From assembly GCF_029846635.1 (NCBI RefSeq), contig NZ_JARVTG010000001.1, positions 3,205,501-3,269,500 of the forward strand: a stretch of DNA of 64,000 bases. The letters are read 5' to 3'. This DNA is from Pokkaliibacter sp. MBI-7 (GTDB taxonomy: Bacteria; Pseudomonadota; Gammaproteobacteria; Pseudomonadales; Balneatricaceae). Numbering within the stretch: position 1 is the stretch's first letter; each line of letters opens with the position of its first letter. Below are positions 8,401 to 16,372 of the stretch, in pieces. The position numbers were made by a program, and so were the translations under genes. The notes under the pieces are model-generated. The model searched no databases and had not been told where the DNA came from. It worked only from the letters and a program-made list of their open reading frames with translations.

Positions 8401-8895
8401 ATGTCTTCGATGAATCCTTCTTCCACCGGTGCGGTAGCCGATCCTGCTGCGCAGGAGCAGAAACTGTCTCTGGCAGAGCACGCTGTGGTACTGGTGATCG
8501 TCTGTGCCATCGCCCTGATTGCCAACTGGGCTGGACAGGGCACCGCGCTGCTGACCGCTTTGCCCGGCATGCTGATTATCTATGCCATCGTCATGGCGGG
8601 TTTGCTGCTGACCAAAGTCATGCCTTTCTATCTGCCCTCGGTCGCCTGGGTCTCACTGGTCAGCATGGCCGTCACGCTGCCTGTTACGCCCGGTTCCGAG
8701 TGGCTGCTGGGGCACCTGAAAGCGATTAATTTCCTGTCCATGGTGACGCCGGTACTGGCCTATGCCGGTCTGGCCATCAGCCGGCAGGAAGTCAGCATCT
8801 TCAAGGCCTCCGGTATCAAGATCGTGCTGGTGTCGCTGCTGGTGTTTGCCGGCACCTATCTGGGGTCGGCGGTGATTGCCCAGCTGATGCTGTAA
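8401..8895 (+). CDS. Small integral membrane protein, partner of DUF3100 protein
   Basis: 164-residue membrane protein with four to five hydrophobic helices: AVVLVIVCAIALIANWAG, LLTALPGMLIIYAIVMAGLLL, SVAWVSLVSMAVTLPV, MVTPVLAYAGLAI and IKIVLVSLLVFAGTYLGSAVIAQ. A strong AGGAGG lies upstream of ATG 8401, 4 bp after the preceding stop, so the two are translated as one unit and probably form a two-component transporter. I do not recognise a named family. It is followed by a good hairpin at 8971 and then the amidohydrolase gene. Confidence 0.7.
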   Translation: MSSMNPSSTGAVADPAAQEQKLSLAEHAVVLVIVCAIALIANWAGQGTALLTALPGMLIIYAIVMAGLLLTKVMPFYLPSVAWVSLVSMAVTLPVTPGSEWLLGHLKAINFLSMVTPVLAYAGLAISRQEVSIFKASGIKIVLVSLLVFAGTYLGSAVIAQLML

Positions 8896-8970
8896 ACGCC
8901 CTGGTCGGCAGCGTGCCGGAGATAACACCTGCATGTTGCCTGCAACCCGCTACGCTTAACTGATTAATCG

Positions 8971-9003
8971 AGCCCGAGCCGCAGCTACTGAGCGGCTCGG
9001 GCT
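8971..9003 (+). terminator. Rho-independent-like terminator after membrane pair
   Basis: AGCCCGAGCCGC pairs perfectly with GCGGCTCGGGCT across a 9-base loop (12-bp GC-rich stem), followed by GTCGTTTCT. It lies 75 bp after the membrane gene and 26 bp before the amidohydrolase start, so it may attenuate read-through. Confidence 0.7.
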
Positions 9004-9029
9004 GTCGTTTCTACTGAAGAGAACGTTGC

Positions 9030-10205
9030 ATGAGTTCACTTATCCCTCTCAACTCTTCCCTGCACCAGCAGATGAAAGCGTGGCGCCATACCCTGCACAG
9101 CCACCCCGAAACCGCTTATGAAGAGGTCAGGACCTCGGCGATGGTCGCTGGCATCCTGCGTGATCTGGGTCTGGCAGTAGAAGTGGGGCTGGGAGGCACC
9201 GGTGTGGTGGCGACCCTGCAGGGCCGTCTTGGCGTCGGCGAGGCCATTGCCCTGCGTGCCGATATGGACGCGCTGGATGTCGAGGAAATGAACCAGTTTG
9301 CCCACTGCTCGACCGTCAAGGGCAAGATGCACGCCTGTGGTCATGATGGCCATACCACCATGCTGCTGGGAGCGGCCGCTCATCTGGCCGCCAACCCCGA
9401 TTTTTATGGCACCCTGCACTTTATTTTTCAGCCTGCGGAAGAGAATGAGGCCGGTGCCAAAGCGATGATTGATGATGGCCTGTTCGAGCGCTTTCCGGTC
9501 AGTGCGGTCTACGGTATGCACAACTGGCCGGCGTTGCCTGCCGGGCAGGCCGCCGTCCATGCCGGGCCGGTGATGGCGGCGTTCGATACCTTTGAAATTG
9601 AAGTGAAGGGGCACGGCTGTCACGGTGCCATGCCGCACATGGGGGTTGACCCGATCCAGGTGGCGGCGCAGCTGGTGACCGCGTTGCAGAGCATTGTCAG
9701 CCGCAATGTCGATCCGCAGAAGTCCGCTGTGATCAGCGTGACCAGGATTGAAAGCGGCCATACCTTCAATGTGATCCCGGAAAGTTGCCACATGCTCGGC
9801 ACCACCCGGTCTTTCGACCCTGCCGTGCGTGATCTGCTGGAGCAGCGCATGGGCGAGATGGTGACGCAGCTGTGCGCGGCACTGGGCTGTACCGGCATTC
9901 TGAAATACACCCGGCGCTATCCGGCCACCATCAATACTGCAGCAGATGCCGAACTGTGCCGCGCGGTACTCAGTGAGCAGCAGGGGATCGAGCAGGTGCA
10001 CTGGAATGCTCCGGCCAGCATGGGCGCAGAAGATTTCGCCTTTATGCTGGAGCGGGTGCCCGGCTGCTATATCTGGATGGGCAATGGTTCCAGCAACCAC
10101 AGCCACGGCCTGCACAGCCCCCACTACGACTTCAATGATGATATCCTGCCGCTTGGCGCCAGTTTCTGGGCGGGGCTGGTCTATCGTCGCCTTGGCCAGG
10201 GGTAA
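9030..10205 (+). CDS. M20-family amidohydrolase (hippurate/N-acyl-amino acid hydrolase type)
   Basis: 391-residue metallo-amidohydrolase that cleaves an N-acyl or N-aroyl amino acid. Metal-site motifs are in order: MHACGHDGHTTMLLG (residues ~100-115), QPAEENEAGAKAMI with the general-base Glu, GMHNWP, and the C-terminal SMGAEDFAFMLERVPG. The central dimerisation domain (FEIEVKGHGCHGAMPHMGVDP) is present. No signal peptide, so cytoplasmic. It sits directly after the DUF3100 membrane pair, which may import its substrate, and is followed by a LysR gene 99 bp downstream. The specific substrate cannot be decided. Confidence 0.93.
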   Translation: MSSLIPLNSSLHQQMKAWRHTLHSHPETAYEEVRTSAMVAGILRDLGLAVEVGLGGTGVVATLQGRLGVGEAIALRADMDALDVEEMNQFAHCSTVKGKMHACGHDGHTTMLLGAAAHLAANPDFYGTLHFIFQPAEENEAGAKAMIDDGLFERFPVSAVYGMHNWPALPAGQAAVHAGPVMAAFDTFEIEVKGHGCHGAMPHMGVDPIQVAAQLVTALQSIVSRNVDPQKSAVISVTRIESGHTFNVIPESCHMLGTTRSFDPAVRDLLEQRMGEMVTQLCAALGCTGILKYTRRYPATINTAADAELCRAVLSEQQGIEQVHWNAPASMGAEDFAFMLERVPGCYIWMGNGSSNHSHGLHSPHYDFNDDILPLGASFWAGLVYRRLGQG

Positions 10206-10304
10206 GCGCTGTTGCAAGAGCGATAAACGGTTCTCAGCACGAGTCTGGGCAGGTATGACGCCTGCCCGGATGTTGCTGGCATAGGCAGACAGCGAGGTGA
10301 AAAC

Positions 10305-11201
10305 GTGCGTACCCGTGCCCTGAGGTATTTTGAAGTCGTGGCGCAGGAGGGCAGCATCCGCCGGGCTGCCGATGTATTGCATGTGGCCCCTTCAGCCATC
10401 AGCCGACAGGTGCAGAAACTCGAAGAGCAGCTCAGTGTCACCCTGATGCAGCGCCACAAGCAGGGCATGCTGCTGACTACGGCGGGTGATCAGCTGCTGC
10501 GCTTTATCCGCGATATGCGTCAGCGTGAAGACTATTTCCTTTCCCATCTGGCCGATGCCGAAGCGCTGAAAACCGGCACTCTGCGGCTGGCGACCGGCGG
10601 CGGCTTTATTTCCGATCTGATTGGCAATGCCATTGCCGACTTTGCCCGCACCTATCCCGGTGTCCGTATTGATCTGAATATCTGCGGCGGTGATGAAGTG
10701 ATCCGGCTGGTGCAGGATGACGAGGCCGAGCTGGGGATTGTCTTCCACCAGCACAACAACGCCTGTGTGGAATCACTGCTGACCTGCCGTCAGCCGCTGG
10801 TGCTGATGGTCAGCCCGGAGCACCGGCTGGCCACCTGCACCGAACTGAGCCTGCAGGAAGTCGCCGGTGAAACCTTTGCGGTGCTGACCGAAGCCTTCCA
10901 TATCCGGCAGCTGCTGACCCTGTGGGAAAATAAGTCACGTATCCATCTGCGTGCCCAGCTGACCTGCAACTCCTTCGATGCGCTCAAACTCTATGTCCGT
11001 ACCGGGCTGGCGGTGACGGTGCTGCCACGCTTTTCCGCCTCCAGCGAGATTCGGGATGGCACCCTTCATGCCATTGATCTGGTCGATGAAGTGCTGACCA
11101 ATACCTCGGTGCATCTGGTGATGCGCAAAGGGCGGCAGACCACCGCGGCGATGCAGACCATGCGGGACTATATAAGTCGTACCATGGAGGCGTTCAGCTG
11201 A
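10305..11201 (+). CDS. LysR-family transcriptional regulator
   Basis: 298 residues. The N-terminal winged helix has ALRYFEVVAQEGSIRRAADVL and HVAPSAISRQVQKLEEQL, and the remainder is the two-lobed periplasmic-binding-like effector domain. It starts with GTG (10305) preceded by GCGAGGTGAAAAC. It lies in the same direction as the amidohydrolase and probably regulates the membrane-pair/amidohydrolase unit. It is related to the second LysR at 14125 (both have VAPS(A/V)(I/V)SR and VR/LATGGGF-VVGEGF-like effector starts), suggesting paralogy within this region. Confidence 0.93.
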   Translation: MRTRALRYFEVVAQEGSIRRAADVLHVAPSAISRQVQKLEEQLSVTLMQRHKQGMLLTTAGDQLLRFIRDMRQREDYFLSHLADAEALKTGTLRLATGGGFISDLIGNAIADFARTYPGVRIDLNICGGDEVIRLVQDDEAELGIVFHQHNNACVESLLTCRQPLVLMVSPEHRLATCTELSLQEVAGETFAVLTEAFHIRQLLTLWENKSRIHLRAQLTCNSFDALKLYVRTGLAVTVLPRFSASSEIRDGTLHAIDLVDEVLTNTSVHLVMRKGRQTTAAMQTMRDYISRTMEAFS

Positions 11202-11210
11202 GTCTTTACA

Positions 11211-11456
11211 CGCTTTGCTGCGCGTCGGCCATACGGCGTTAAAAAGAGCCTCGGAATGCTCATTTAGCTGACTAAACTCCGCTTCCTCAGTTCTTTTTGC
11301 CTTGTCTGACCCTGGCTCGCGAAAGCGCTGGCAGCCTCTCGGAGTCTCTCTGTCGCTTTGCTGCGCGTCGGTCATACGGCGTTAAAAAGAGCTTCGGAAT
11401 GCTCATTTAGCTGACTAAACTCCGCTTCCTCAGCGCTTTTTGCTTTGTTCGGTTAT
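11211..11456. repeat. Two tandem copies of an intergenic palindromic repeat (period 143 bp)
   Basis: CGCTTTGCTGCGCGTCGG starts copy 1 at 11211 and copy 2 at 11354. Both continue with CATACGGCGTTAAAAAGAGC, GGAATGCTCATTTAGCTGAC and TAAACTCCGCTTCCTCAG, then TTTTTGC. The core TTTAG-CTGA-CTAAA is palindromic and matches the core of the element at 1442-1588, so the window holds three members of one repeat family. This fills most of the 340-bp gap between the LysR and aldehyde dehydrogenase genes; no gene is present. Confidence 0.8.
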
Positions 11457-11541
11457 GCCTGTAAAAGCACAGGCATAAGGCGGCAAGGTGAACAGCGGCA
11501 GGCCGCCATTCACCTGCCTGTTGTCAGCAGGTCAGCATAAA

Positions 11542-13068
11542 TTACTCACTGCCGTAACCAAACGCCTGCACTGGCTCGGCGGCGGTTTCCACCCAGACGC
11601 TCTTCACCTGCGTGTATTCGTACAGTGCTTCTACCCCGCTGGAGCGGCCGTGGCCACTGGCGCCGTAGCCACCAAACGGCGAGCTGACGTGGATGGTTTT
11701 ATAGCCATTGATCCAGAACGTGCCTGCCCGCACGCTGGCGGCGACCCGATGAGCGCGGCCCACATCGCCGGTCCAGACTGCACCGGCCAGACCGAAACGG
11801 CTGTCGTTGGCCAGGGCAATGGCGTCGGCTTCATCACGGAAGGGAATCGCGACCACCACCGGACCAAAGACTTCTTCCTGCGCGATGTGCATCTGGTTGG
11901 TGGCCCTGAAAACGGTGGGACGCACAAAATAGCCGCTGCCGCAGTGCAGGGTGTTCAGGCAGTCCGGATCAACCAGCTCGGCCCCTTCGGCCCGGGCATC
12001 GGCGATCATCTTCTGTACATGGGCAAACTGTCTGGCGTTCTGGATCGGGCCTACCTCAGTGCTGCTGTCGAGCGGTGCGCCTACCTGAATGCGGGCTGCG
12101 GCCTTGCTCAGACGGTCAACGAAGTCGTCATAGATGTCGGCCTGAATCAGCAGCCGCGAACCGGCCACACAGCTTTGCCCGGCGGTGGAAAAAATGGCCG
12201 CCTGTGCGCCTTTCAGCGCCCGTTCCAGATCAGCATCGGCAAACACGATATTGGCCGACTTGCCGCCCAGTTCCAGTACACAGGGCAGAGTGCGTCTGGC
12301 CGCACTCTGGGCAATCAGGCTGCCGGTGGCCGGGGAGCCGACAAACACCACCTTGCTGATGGCCGGATGAGCGATGGCCGCCTGTCCGGCTGTGTGGCCA
12401 TAGCCGGCGATCACATTGATCAGACCGTCAGGCAGCCCGGCCTGCTGCGCCAGCACACCCAGTGCCAGTGAGCTGAGCGGGGTCAGTTCCGACGGCTTCA
12501 GCAGCACGCTGTTGCCCATGGCCAGCGCCGGGGCCAGCTGCCAGCCAGCGGTGAACACCGGCGCGTTCCACGGGGTGATCTGCAGCACGGTGCCTATCGG
12601 CTCGCGCCGGGTGTAGTTGAGATGGCTGCTGGGGACCGGGATCACATCGCCGTAGAACTTGTCACACCAGCCGCTGTAGTACTCGAACATTTCCACGACT
12701 TTGGCGACTTCCACCCGGGCATCGCGCAGGGGTTTGCCTGCGCTGATGGCTTCCAGCAGTGCCAGTTGTTCAGCATTGTCTTCAATCCTGCGTGCCAGTC
12801 GCTGCAGCAGACGGCCACGCTGGGCATGGCTGAGCTGCCACCACTGGCGCTGGGCACAGGTGGCGGCGTCGGCGGCCATGGCCACCTGCGCAGCACTGGC
12901 ATCGGCGTATTCCAGCAGTGGTGCCGAGGTGGCCGGGTCGAACAGGGTGATGCTGGCGCCTTCGCCGCTGACCAGCTGACCATTGATCCAGCTGCCAATG
13001 GCGGCGTCGGCAAAGAAGTGCTGCAGCATGGCAGACAGCAGAGTGGTGGTTTCAGAAGGAGTTGTCAT
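11542..13068 (-). CDS. Aldehyde dehydrogenase (NAD(P)-dependent)
   Basis: 508-residue class of the ALDH superfamily that oxidises an aldehyde to its acid. Visible: GTVLQITPWNAPVF (oxyanion Asn), LLKPSELTPLSS, VVFVGSPATGSLI (Rossmann), the general base in LELGGKSAN, the nucleophile in STAGQSCVAGSR, EEVFGPVV and the C-terminal FGGYGASGHGR. GAGGT lies about 6 bases before the ATG at 13068. It forms an operon with the upstream beta-hydroxyacid dehydrogenase (17-bp gap), and both are divergent from a LysR gene. The sequential dehydrogenases suggest hydroxyacid to semialdehyde to acid oxidation. The lack of an acyl-CoA partner argues against valine catabolism proper. Confidence 0.94.
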   Translation of the reverse strand: MTTPSETTTLLSAMLQHFFADAAIGSWINGQLVSGEGASITLFDPATSAPLLEYADASAAQVAMAADAATCAQRQWWQLSHAQRGRLLQRLARRIEDNAEQLALLEAISAGKPLRDARVEVAKVVEMFEYYSGWCDKFYGDVIPVPSSHLNYTRREPIGTVLQITPWNAPVFTAGWQLAPALAMGNSVLLKPSELTPLSSLALGVLAQQAGLPDGLINVIAGYGHTAGQAAIAHPAISKVVFVGSPATGSLIAQSAARRTLPCVLELGGKSANIVFADADLERALKGAQAAIFSTAGQSCVAGSRLLIQADIYDDFVDRLSKAAARIQVGAPLDSSTEVGPIQNARQFAHVQKMIADARAEGAELVDPDCLNTLHCGSGYFVRPTVFRATNQMHIAQEEVFGPVVVAIPFRDEADAIALANDSRFGLAGAVWTGDVGRAHRVAASVRAGTFWINGYKTIHVSSPFGGYGASGHGRSSGVEALYEYTQVKSVWVETAAEPVQAFGYGSE

Positions 13069-13085
13069 GGCTAGACCTCGGTGTG

Positions 13086-13982
13086 TCAGGGGTGCTCAGG
13101 CGCAATGATGGGTTTGACGATGGCGTTAAAGTCTTCACCGTCGGCCAGGGTGCCGGCACTGGCTGCCCAGGTGGCGGCCACCTGATTGAGCAGGGCCAGA
13201 TCAAGCCCCAGCTCATCAGCCAGCTGCTTGCCCAGACGCACATCCTTGCGCATCAGCTGCATGGTGAAGCCGGAATCGAACTGGCCGCTGAACACCCACA
13301 GTGGGAAATTCACCTCGCTGATACCGCTGCGACCGGAACCGGCACTGACGCCTTCCAGCACCCTGACCGGATCAACACCGGCCTGTTGTGCCAGCCGGAC
13401 GATCTCGGCATTGGTCAGCAGATGAGCGGCACACAGCAGGTTGTTGGCGATCTTGGTGATATGCCCGGCACCGACCGGGCCGATGCAGGTGCGTTTGGCG
13501 GAGACGGCTTCCAGCACTGGTTGTGCCCGCTCGATATCCGCATCACTGCCGCCGAGTACCATGGAGAGGGTGCCGCTGGCCGCGCCTTTGGGGCCACCGC
13601 TGACCGGCGCATCGACAAAGCCGATCTGGCGTTCTGCCAGTGCTTTGGCCAGTGCCCGGCTGGTATCCGGGTGTGAGGTGGAGGTGTCGATCACCAGGCT
13701 GCCGCTGCGGGCCTGCGGCAGGATGTGGTTGATGACCACGGCTTCGACAATTTGTGCGGTCGGCAGCGACAGCAGCAGGATGTCGGCCTGCTGACAGAGG
13801 CTGGTCAGGTCATCCGCGATGGCCAGACCCTGGCTGGCCAGCTCACTGCAGCGGCCGCTGGATAAATCAAAACCGCTGACCTGCATGCCTTTGCTCAGCA
13901 GGGTCAGGGCCATCGGCCCGCCCATGTTGCCAAGGCCAATCACGCCGATGTGCAGGCGGTCGGAAGAAGGGGAAAGCGTCAT
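13086..13982 (-). CDS. 3-hydroxyisobutyrate dehydrogenase-family oxidoreductase
   Basis: 298-residue NAD-dependent beta-hydroxyacid dehydrogenase. The N-terminal IGVIGLGNMGGPMALTLLSKG is the cofactor-binding glycine motif. FVDAPVSGGPKGAASGTLSMVLGG is the substrate-binding signature. The catalytic Lys is in GHITKIANNLL, and KDVRLGKQLADE is the C-terminal motif. Start chosen at 13982, which has GGAG nine bases upstream; in-frame ATGs at 13991 and 13997 lack this. It could be a hydroxyisobutyrate, tartronate-semialdehyde or other 3-hydroxyacid enzyme. It is first in an operon with the aldehyde dehydrogenase. Confidence 0.92.
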   Translation of the reverse strand: MTLSPSSDRLHIGVIGLGNMGGPMALTLLSKGMQVSGFDLSSGRCSELASQGLAIADDLTSLCQQADILLLSLPTAQIVEAVVINHILPQARSGSLVIDTSTSHPDTSRALAKALAERQIGFVDAPVSGGPKGAASGTLSMVLGGSDADIERAQPVLEAVSAKRTCIGPVGAGHITKIANNLLCAAHLLTNAEIVRLAQQAGVDPVRVLEGVSAGSGRSGISEVNFPLWVFSGQFDSGFTMQLMRKDVRLGKQLADELGLDLALLNQVAATWAASAGTLADGEDFNAIVKPIIAPEHP

Positions 13983-14124
13983 CGTGGACATCTCCATATA
14001 GCTCGAATGAAGTCGCAAGGCGGGAGCAGAGGGGTCGTCTCAGCATGGAAGGCGGCAGAGTTGCGAACAATCACAATAAATGGGAGTTTTGTTGCTTTCA
14101 GAGCAACGCAGAATGGGAGGTGCA

Positions 14125-15045
14125 ATGCGTTCGGGGATCAACTTGCAGCGGGTGGCGGTATTCTGCGAAACCGTGCGTCAGGGCAGCGTGCGGGCGGCAG
14201 CGGATATCCTCAACGTGGCACCGTCGGTGGTCAGCCGCCATATTGCGCAGCTGGAGAAGGAGCTGGGGATGGCGCTGATGGAGCGCCATCGGCGGGGCGT
14301 CAAAGTAACCGAAGCGGGGCTGCGGGTGCTGCAGTTCCAGCAGGAGCAGCTGGCGCAGGAGGAGGCCCTGTTCAGCGAGCTGCAGAGCCTCAATGGTCTG
14401 CATCAGGGGCAGGTGCGGCTGGTGGTGGGGGAAGGCTTTGTCAGTGATCTGATGAGTGCGCCACTGACGTCGTTTCGCCAGCGTTATCCGGGGCTCAGTT
14501 TCAGTGTGCGGCTGGCGGGCACCAACGAGGTGCTGCGCGAGATTCTCGACGATAGTGCCCATATCGGGCTGGTCTATTACCCGCCTGCCGACCCGCATAT
14601 CCGCGTGCATGCGCGGGTGCCGCAGCCGCTGTGTGTGATCGTACCCGCCGGACATCCGCTCTGTGATGCGCCACCGCCGTTAACCATGGCGCAGTTGCAA
14701 AGCTATGCGCTGGCGGTGATGGAAGATGCCTATGGCACCCGCCACCTGTTGCAACGGGCGGAGCAGGAGGCGCAGATACACTTCCAGCCCTGTCTGACTA
14801 CCAACAGCATTTCCGTGCTGCGGCGCTTTGTGCTGGAAGGCATGGGGCTGGCGTTTCTGCCCGCCTTTTCCATCGCCAGTGAACTGAGCAGCGGCGAGTT
14901 GCTGGCCCTGCCGGTGGCATCGAAGGTGTTGCAGGAGGCAGAAGCTCAGCTGATTACCCGTCTTGGCCGGCAGTTGCCGCCCGGTGCTCAGCGTCTGCTG
15001 CAGCATCTGGTCAGAAGTATGGGAGCCTTCAGTGGCGGCCAGTAG
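14125..15045 (+). CDS. LysR-family transcriptional regulator
   Basis: 306-residue LysR protein, divergent from the dehydrogenase operon, with about 140 bp between the starts, the classical layout for a LysR activator and its target. Helix-turn-helix: VAVFCETVRQGSVRAAADIL and NVAPSVVSRHIAQLEKEL. The effector domain follows from residue ~90. Start at 14125, preceded by GGGAGGTGCA; earlier in-frame ATGs at 14080 and 14113 lie outside the family's usual N-terminus. Expected to bind between 13983 and 14124. Confidence 0.92.
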   Translation: MRSGINLQRVAVFCETVRQGSVRAAADILNVAPSVVSRHIAQLEKELGMALMERHRRGVKVTEAGLRVLQFQQEQLAQEEALFSELQSLNGLHQGQVRLVVGEGFVSDLMSAPLTSFRQRYPGLSFSVRLAGTNEVLREILDDSAHIGLVYYPPADPHIRVHARVPQPLCVIVPAGHPLCDAPPPLTMAQLQSYALAVMEDAYGTRHLLQRAEQEAQIHFQPCLTTNSISVLRRFVLEGMGLAFLPAFSIASELSSGELLALPVASKVLQEAEAQLITRLGRQLPPGAQRLLQHLVRSMGAFSGGQ

Positions 15046-15087
15046 AGGGGCCGCAGCCATTTGAGTGATACATCGGGCTTTTCTATT

Positions 15088-15120
15088 TCTTATTTTTGAT
15101 ATATTTTCTCAAAAATAAGA
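15088..15120. promoter_or_regulatory. Operator-like perfect inverted repeat upstream of XRE-cupin gene
   Basis: TCTTATTTTTGA (15088-15099) and TCAAAAATAAGA (15109-15120) form a perfect 12-bp inverted repeat with a 9-base spacer, 17 bp before the regulator's ATG. The half-site centres are 21 bp apart, about two helical turns, which fits a dimeric HTH protein. It is AT-rich in GC-rich surroundings and probably contains the promoter, so autoregulation is likely. It could alternatively act as a terminator for the LysR gene. Confidence 0.6.
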
Positions 15121-15137
15121 TTTGACGAGCGCTGAGC

Positions 15138-15767
15138 ATGAGTGATTCCCCCTTTTCTGATGCCTTTGAGAGCCCTTCTGTGCCGCAGCCGGTAGCCGAT
15201 GACGCCAGCCTGTCGGCGGTCGAGATTCGTCTCGCTCAGCGTCTGGCCAGCCTGCGCAGTGAGCGTGGCTGGTCGCTGGATGTGCTGGCCGAGCAGACCG
15301 GTATCAGCCGCGCTACTCTGGCACGGCTGGAACGCGGCCAGAGCAGCCCAACCACCGTGCAGCTCGGGCGGCTGTGCACGGCGTATGGCTTACCGATGTC
15401 CCACCTGATTGCTGAGGCGGAGGTCGAGCCACCGCAGTTGCTGCGCCATGACGAGCAGCAGGTCTGGGTTGATGCGGCGCTCGGCTTCGAGCGGCGGATG
15501 ATTTCGCCGCCCTCCAGTGGCATGAAGGCCGAGCTGATTGAAGGCTATCTGCAGCCCGGCGCGGATATCCGTTATGACGCGCCGCCCGTGGCCGGGCTGG
15601 AGCAGCATATCTGGGTCAGGGAAGGGGTGCTGGAATACCACATTGATGATCAGCTATTCCGCCTGCAGGCCGGTGACTGCCTGCGTTTCCGGCTCTATGG
15701 CCGCTCCCGTTTTGTCTGCCCGGCAGCGCAGCCGGTGCGGTATCACATCGTTATCTGCCGTCCCTGA
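15138..15767 (+). CDS. XRE-family regulator with C-terminal cupin domain
   Basis: 209 residues. The helix-turn-helix at ~30-85 includes RLASLRSERGWSLDVLAEQT and GISRATLARLERGQSSPT. The C-terminal half is a small beta-barrel cupin sensor (IWVREGVLEYHIDDQLFRLQ, GDCLRFRLYG). This two-domain type often senses a small metabolite. A strong palindrome lies 17 bp upstream. The downstream GNAT gene follows after 56 bp with the same direction, an arrangement often seen for regulator/acetyltransferase pairs. Confidence 0.92.
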   Translation: MSDSPFSDAFESPSVPQPVADDASLSAVEIRLAQRLASLRSERGWSLDVLAEQTGISRATLARLERGQSSPTTVQLGRLCTAYGLPMSHLIAEAEVEPPQLLRHDEQQVWVDAALGFERRMISPPSSGMKAELIEGYLQPGADIRYDAPPVAGLEQHIWVREGVLEYHIDDQLFRLQAGDCLRFRLYGRSRFVCPAAQPVRYHIVICRP

Positions 15768-15823
15768 CGGGTATCTGCGAGGGCTGTCATCGCGACAGCG
15801 TGTCACGCTATCTGAGGTGAAAA

Positions 15824-16372
15824 ATGAAGGAACTAGCCGCTGCGGCAGAGGCCGTTGTCATTGAAGAGCTGACCGCCGAACAGGGGCTGGCACGACTGGA
15901 TGAACTGGCCGACATTCTCCATGCCTGTGTGCTGGACGGTGCCAGTGTCGGCTTTGTGCTGCCGTTCAGCATCGAGCAGGCCAAACGGTTCTGGCTCGGC
16001 CAAAGCCAGAGCTGGCGCAGTGGCGGGCGTCTGCTGCTGGTGGCGCGACAGGGCCAGCGGCTGGTAGCAGTGGTGCAGTTGGGGATCGATACGCCGCCGA
16101 ACGGCTCACACCGTGCTGAAGTCACCAAGCTGCTGGTGCATCCTGCAGCGCGCCGTCTGGGCATTGCCCGTCGGCTGATGGAAGAGGTGGAATGGCTGGC
16201 CCGCCGTCAGCAGCGCAGCCTGCTGATTCTCGATACCTGCAGTGGCAGCACGGCGGAAGGACTGTATCGCTCGCTGGGGTATGAGCTGGCCGGTCAGGTG
16301 CCGGGCTACGCCCAGTCGATTCACGGTGTGCCGGAAGCCACCAGCGTGATGTACCGTATGCTGCCCGGCTAA
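15824..16372 (+). CDS. GNAT-family N-acetyltransferase
   Basis: 182-residue acetyl-CoA-dependent acetyltransferase. Acetyl-CoA-binding motif A is visible as VTKLLVHPAARRLGIARRLMEEVE (the R/Q-x-x-G-x-G/A loop here is RRLGIA). Strand-helix LLILDTCSGSTAEGLYRSLGYE follows, which is typical of the C-terminal half. The substrate is unknown. A GAGGTG ribosome site precedes the ATG. Co-directional with the XRE-cupin regulator, and it overlaps by 4 bp the convergent TPR gene. Confidence 0.9.
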   Translation: MKELAAAAEAVVIEELTAEQGLARLDELADILHACVLDGASVGFVLPFSIEQAKRFWLGQSQSWRSGGRLLLVARQGQRLVAVVQLGIDTPPNGSHRAEVTKLLVHPAARRLGIARRLMEEVEWLARRQQRSLLILDTCSGSTAEGLYRSLGYELAGQVPGYAQSIHGVPEATSVMYRMLPG

